A stretch of DNA of 64,000 nt from Lumbricus rubellus. Its lineage: Eukaryota > Annelida > Clitellata > Crassiclitellata > Lumbricidae. Below are positions 59,905 through 64,000 of the stretch, in pieces. Below the pieces are notes generated by a model. The model did not search any database. It was not told the DNA's origin and saw nothing but the letters and a program-made list of their open reading frames with translations. The stretch is from the NCBI GenBank assembly GCA_945859605.1, contig OX243814.1, forward strand, positions 35,419,452-35,483,451, written 5' to 3'. The stretch's first letter is position 1, and each line of letters begins with the position of its first letter. Made by a program: the position numbers and the translations under genes.

Positions 59905-60191
59905 GGCGTAAAATTACAAAGTAACGATAAGGGGGGGGGGGCCTATGGGTAATCAGTCGGCTTTCACCATTCGTGTAGACCTCCTTTTCTTTTCTGTTAT
60001 AACGCCTTCAGCAATTTAGACTTGGAGACACAGATATTAGAAGCGCAGAACAATTTCGTAAAAAGAGCAAGAACGCCAAGAAACTCAACGCCGTGTTAGA
60101 ATAAACTGATTCCTTTAATACTAGGCTATTATTTTATTTTAGTTCCCCGTACACTACATTGTAGTCTAATATTAAAGCAAACTTACAGAGA
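59905..60191. other. No gene recognised
   Basis: Spacer with a poly(G) at 59931-59941. Confidence 0.5.
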
Positions 60192-60365
60192 AAGCAAAAG
60201 CGGAGGTCAAATTCCCCATGGTCTACCACCCCCGTTTTACCAATCGCTTTGTATAGATTTGATAAATCAGTTCAATCGGCCCATAGGGGTAGACCTCCAA
60301 ACACCTAAGCCATCCAGCTGACTTATAAGACCACGTTGTTGAGAACAAACGATATTCCGGTGTAT
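60192..60365 (+). repeat. 180-bp module, copy 2, with TATA-like site
   Basis: Three ordered blocks: GGAGGTCAAATTCCCCATGG...CCCCGTTTTACCAATC, then GGGGTAGACCTCCAA, then CTTATAAGACCA, with GGTGT about 40 bp later. The same order occurs in the copies at 61537 and 62862. It may be a repeated promoter-like module or a dispersed element. Confidence 0.8.
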
Positions 60366-61536
60366 AAGACAAAAGCCATAGGCCTACGAAGTATATCGAT
60401 CCTTCATCTTCCTTCAACTATAATAGGCTTAAAGGCCTAACATCAGTCAGTTTCAGAAGTATTCTTAACTACAGAATTAGCTGATGCTTGTTACACATAG
60501 CAGACAAGTTAAACTGCACTTTTGTCACTGACAATCATCTGATTTTAAACATGAATAGAGGCCTACAGTAGGCTAACTGTACAGTCGAGCAGAGCTCATT
60601 ATTAATCCGTTCGCTACGTGGCAGTGGCGGCGTCTGGTGCAGGACTGGTACCTTAGCTCCAGACCGCCTCTATCAACTATTTTGATTCGGAAAGTTTGTA
60701 CTTTCGGAATTTTAGACAGGTTATTCCGCAGGTCGAAGAAATTCAATGTATTATGTAGCCTACAACAGGTTATTAAAAATTCCAAAGAATTTTAGACAGG
60801 TTATTAGGCAGGTCAAGACTAAAATAGACAGTGGGTCTAAGTCAAATGGCCATCCGCGACCTAGGCCTATGTTGGCGCCGCCATTGCTCAGATTGGCCTA
60901 TCCTTCACGGCTAATCAACTAGACTATTATATAATAGTCCCTAGGGCCTAGGTGTTAATGAGATCGAGGCCTTCGTCACTTCTTTAACCTGCATTGCCAT
61001 TTTGAATAGCAAAGTTTGAAGTTTTGTAGGCCTACTTTCGGATTCATCACTGCAGAATTTACGAAGGTCCTTGCCTATATGACACTGAGGATAGTAAAAC
61101 GTTTGGCCTAACATTTAATATCAACTAGACCTATCAATTGTAAAATGTGAAGTTTGACTTGCATAGGCCTAATTGCAGGATTAGGCTAATAATTATTTAC
61201 GCTACTTATGCTATTTATTTAACATAGACCTAGGCTAACGTAGATAAGCCCACATTGGTTCGTTTTTCCTCGCCTAAGTTCGAGCTATTGAAGTTTCTTC
61301 GAACTTTATCGAAAAGCAAGATGGTAAGGAACTAGGTCTATAGATCGTAGGCTAGCTTACTGCTAGACTGAGCAGCACTAGGCATAGGCGCCATTTAATT
61401 TAGTTGCTTCAAAATCAAATTATGTAGGCGCTATGCCCTATGTAGGCCTAGTGCAAAATTTGGCCCTATTCAATTTATGGTTCCAAGCTCCAACGAAATG
61501 TAGGCATAGCCTAATTATATCGTTTTAGTTGAAGTT
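60366..61536. other. No gene recognised
   Basis: Spacer rich in TAGGCCTA. A possible tiny first exon ending AAGATG|GTAAGG lies at about 61268-61323. Confidence 0.4.
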
Positions 61537-61718
61537 GGCAAAAGCGGAGGTCAAAGTCCCCATGGTCTCTTACTCCCCGTTTTACCAATCACTTTTAACA
61601 GGATATGATAAATCAGCCAGCTTTTATCGATACATTGAGGTAGACCTCCGATAGCTGCATGCCATCTGCTCTCTTATAAGACCAAAGCAGTTTAGACTTC
61701 GAAACACTGGTGTTCGAG
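61537..61718 (+). repeat. 180-bp module, copy 3, with TATA-like site
   Basis: GGAGGTCAAAGTCCCCATGG...TTACTCCCCGTTTTACCAATC, then GAGGTAGACCTCCGA, then CTTATAAGACCA and CACTGGTGTT. Confidence 0.85.
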
Positions 61719-62861
61719 ATGGAAAAAATAATTGTATAAATAACAGAATAAAAAAAAATTGTGTTGGTCTAAATGGGTTTTTAGAATCTTGCCATTTTAC
61801 ACGACAGCATGTGCTATAAAACTTTGCAATTGGTTCATTTCTATTTAAAAACGTAAGCTTATGCGCGTTTTATAGATAATGATTCCTGCTAAGAAGCCAG
61901 AAATTGCTCAGTCAAATCGCCAGATGGCAATATGCTACTTAATTGTATCTAAGCAATGTCTGGCTACAAGGCCCATGCAGACACTAGCCAGACAGTGTCT
62001 ACTCGAATCCACTAGCGGTTCACATGATCGTACACGGCTTCAAGCTTCACGAGCACATCATTTTCACGAGCACACCACTCTGGTAACGTCTGGTCAGTGG
62101 TCACTGGATGCGCGTGACTGGTCTGGAACCGCGTCTCAGTCTCAGACAAGGTGGTAGGCCTACTGTTGGCAGTCGAGGCGTGGCTATACTGGCTAGGCGC
62201 GTCATTCCATTTACGGTACACCATCAGTGACCAGAGAAAGTTGACGTAAAATGAGAGCTGCATAGGCTGTCTCGTAGAGGAGGCCCCTGGAATCAACATC
62301 GGCACGTATGCTAGACGACGTCCTCTGGAGACCCCTTGGCAGAGCGAAAATGCCGGTGTCACTTAATAGAGTATTCCCCTAATAGGCCTATCCCCCAGAT
62401 CAAGAGAAATAATTATTGGAAAAAATCAGTCTTGCCATGGCATGGAGTGTAAGCCTACTTTTTGTGCATAGCCTATTAGACTAACTTCCAAATGATTTGC
62501 TTTGAACATTGCCACTAGGCCTAACATAATTGAAGTGACGTAACATTAGGCCTAGGCCTATAGCATAGACGTCTATTCTCTACATTTAGCCTAACCTTAC
62601 TATAAATTTTCGGTCATTATTTTCAAGCTAAATGCTTAATGAAAACGTCGTGAGGATTTGACCACAGTTTAGGCCTAAACTTTTATAACTGCCTTTTAGG
62701 TCTTTTAGTTTCACCATAATTAACCTACAGCCTAAATCAAGTCCTAAGTTTTAGTCCCAGGTTTTACCAACCGGGCCAACCCGTCAATCGTTGCCATTAT
62801 TTTATTTTATCATAGAATTTCTAAGGTCGTTTATTCGGTAAAATTATTCTACCGTTTCTGT
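61719..62861. other. No gene recognised
   Basis: Frames at 61879 (+) and 62012 (-) overlap each other and have no recognisable domain. Confidence 0.4.
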
Positions 62862-63041
62862 GCAAAAAGCGAAGGTCAAAGTCCCCCATGGTCTGCCACC
62901 CCCGTTTTACCAATCACTTTCATTGAATGATAAGCCAGAACGCTTCAGTCAACACATAGAGGTAGACCTCCAATGCCTTCGCTGATTCGATTTATTTATA
63001 AGGAGAAAGAAATCTATTCTCTTAAAACAGAGGTGTCCGCC
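62862..63041 (+). repeat. 180-bp module, copy 4, with TATA-like site
   Basis: GAAGGTCAAAGTCCCCCATG...CCCCCGTTTTACCAATCAC, then GAGGTAGACCTCCAA, then TTATTTATAAGG and GAGGTGTCC. Confidence 0.83.
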
Positions 63042-63227
63042 AAGATAATGTTATTTCAAAAGAAAATATAATACGCGCGCATTAGCAGGTCGTTAATCCT
63101 AACGGCCGTGTGCAAAATATGATAACATGATAATTAGAGTTATTCAGGTGTCACATGCCTGTCATACGTAGATTGTAGGCTTTAATCGATCGAGCACGTG
63201 ATTTAATTGCCGCATCGCATGCATATA

Positions 63228-64000
63228 CAGGGTGGGCCAAAAAAAGTGAGAACACCTTGTATAATACGAGTTATTTACAAATATAATTCAATTAATTATA
63301 TTGTTTTCATATATTTTTGTTTGCCAAGTATTTAGCTAATCAGAAATCATGTTCAATGTGTCCTCCTTGCTTCTCAACGAGTTTTTCTAAGCGTCGACGC
63401 CACTCGGTTTTATGCTACTGCATGTCAATAAAACGCTGTCCCAAATTTCTTCATTCTTCGAAGTTCGATTATTGCCAACTTGAGCTGCTCAACTGTGGTA
63501 AATTTTCGCCGAAGGTAGACTTTTTCTTGCAAAGCACCCCATATATATGGCATAATCTACTGTGTTTAAATCACAACTGTTCGGTGGCCACATGTCTGGC
63601 TCGATGAAGTTAACATTCTCCTGCCAAAGAAAGTTGATTGTATTCCTCGCTGTATGAGATGGAGCTCCATCTTGCTGCTGTAATGTCCAGTTATGGCGAT
63701 CACATATCGCCTTGTCTCAGAACATGTCCACAATAGTATTCACTGTTTACTTTGGCGCCTGGTTCAACGAACACAATCTTAGTTTTACCCATTCGAGACA
63801 CACCAACTGATATAAAAGATACCGCGCGCTGAAATGGTCATGTTCTCGTATGAGTCGACTTTCCTGAACTTACATTTTTCTTTGTTTCAACGGAATAAAC
63901 AGTTTACTGGAGTGGCATCGGTGAATGTCTGTTCGTCTGTAAACCAGATGCTTCGATCGTACACTTCTCTCGTTAGGAAACCGCTCAAGTAGCTGCCGAC
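63228..64000 (-). mobile_element. Tc1/mariner-type transposon, runs off the edge
   Basis: Starts CAGGGTGGGCCAAAAAAAGT after TATA and is the reverse complement of the element at 59-1064. The transposase remnant (minus strand) includes the WPPNS-DLN-VDY and VFVEPGAKVNSEYY blocks and is interrupted by stops. The other end lies outside the window. Confidence 0.9.

Noticed and set aside
61879..62362. Overlapping plus and minus frames of 92 and 116 residues
   Set aside because: No recognisable motif, mutually overlapping, no supporting splice sites.

Overview
This window looks like nuclear DNA of a marine invertebrate animal. It has spliced genes with GT-AG introns, long AT-rich non-coding spaces, very long microsatellites, many DNA-transposon and LINE/SINE remnants, and the palindrome TAGGCCTA recurring throughout. 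The gene content (a Wnt6, a Bcl-w-like Bcl-2 protein, an intron-poor Golgi-type sulfotransferase) fits a bilaterian. An echinoderm or hemichordate is my guess, but the sequence alone does not prove it.

Only four genes can be supported. (1) A Wnt6-type gene on + has three coding exons (26464-26690, 27468-27751, 28543-29004) whose splice phases agree; its signal-peptide exon was not found. (2) A Bcl-2-family survival gene on + has two coding exons (34475-34897, 36471-36611), encoding BH4-BH3-BH1-BH2 and a tail anchor. (3) A small secreted Ig-domain gene on - has two exons (47995-47711, 46947-46690). (4) A P-loop sulfotransferase on + is encoded in one exon (58232-59584), with a TATA box and a non-coding first exon at 57246-57382. 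The four are not obviously functionally linked.

Most of the rest is repeats. 1-13 kb: a mariner copy, a hAT-like MITE, LINE ends, a tRNA-SINE and a 3.65-kb foldback element (8941-12590) whose arms are minisatellites; it carries a second mariner and a LINE fragment. 13-26 kb: an approximately 820-bp CT tract, polypyrimidine tracts, a mariner MITE with a nested hAT MITE, two more minisatellite-armed foldback elements and a reverse-transcriptase remnant. 26-37 kb: Wnt6 and Bcl-2; the Bcl-2 intron holds a 649-bp near-perfect palindrome flanked by an 8-bp duplication. 37-55 kb: a dense set of MITEs, most with readable 8-bp target-site duplications, plus the Ig gene. 55-64 kb: a 12-unit tandem array upstream of the sulfotransferase, three approximately 180-bp modules spaced about 1.33 kb apart downstream of it, and a second mariner copy running off the right edge in inverted orientation to the first.

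The most unusual signal is a set of foldback-type elements at 8941, 21329, 24678 and (one-sided) 47055. Each is capped by a different short tandem repeat built on a GACAA core, and two of them share an internal unit. All calls come from reading the sequence; no database search was run.
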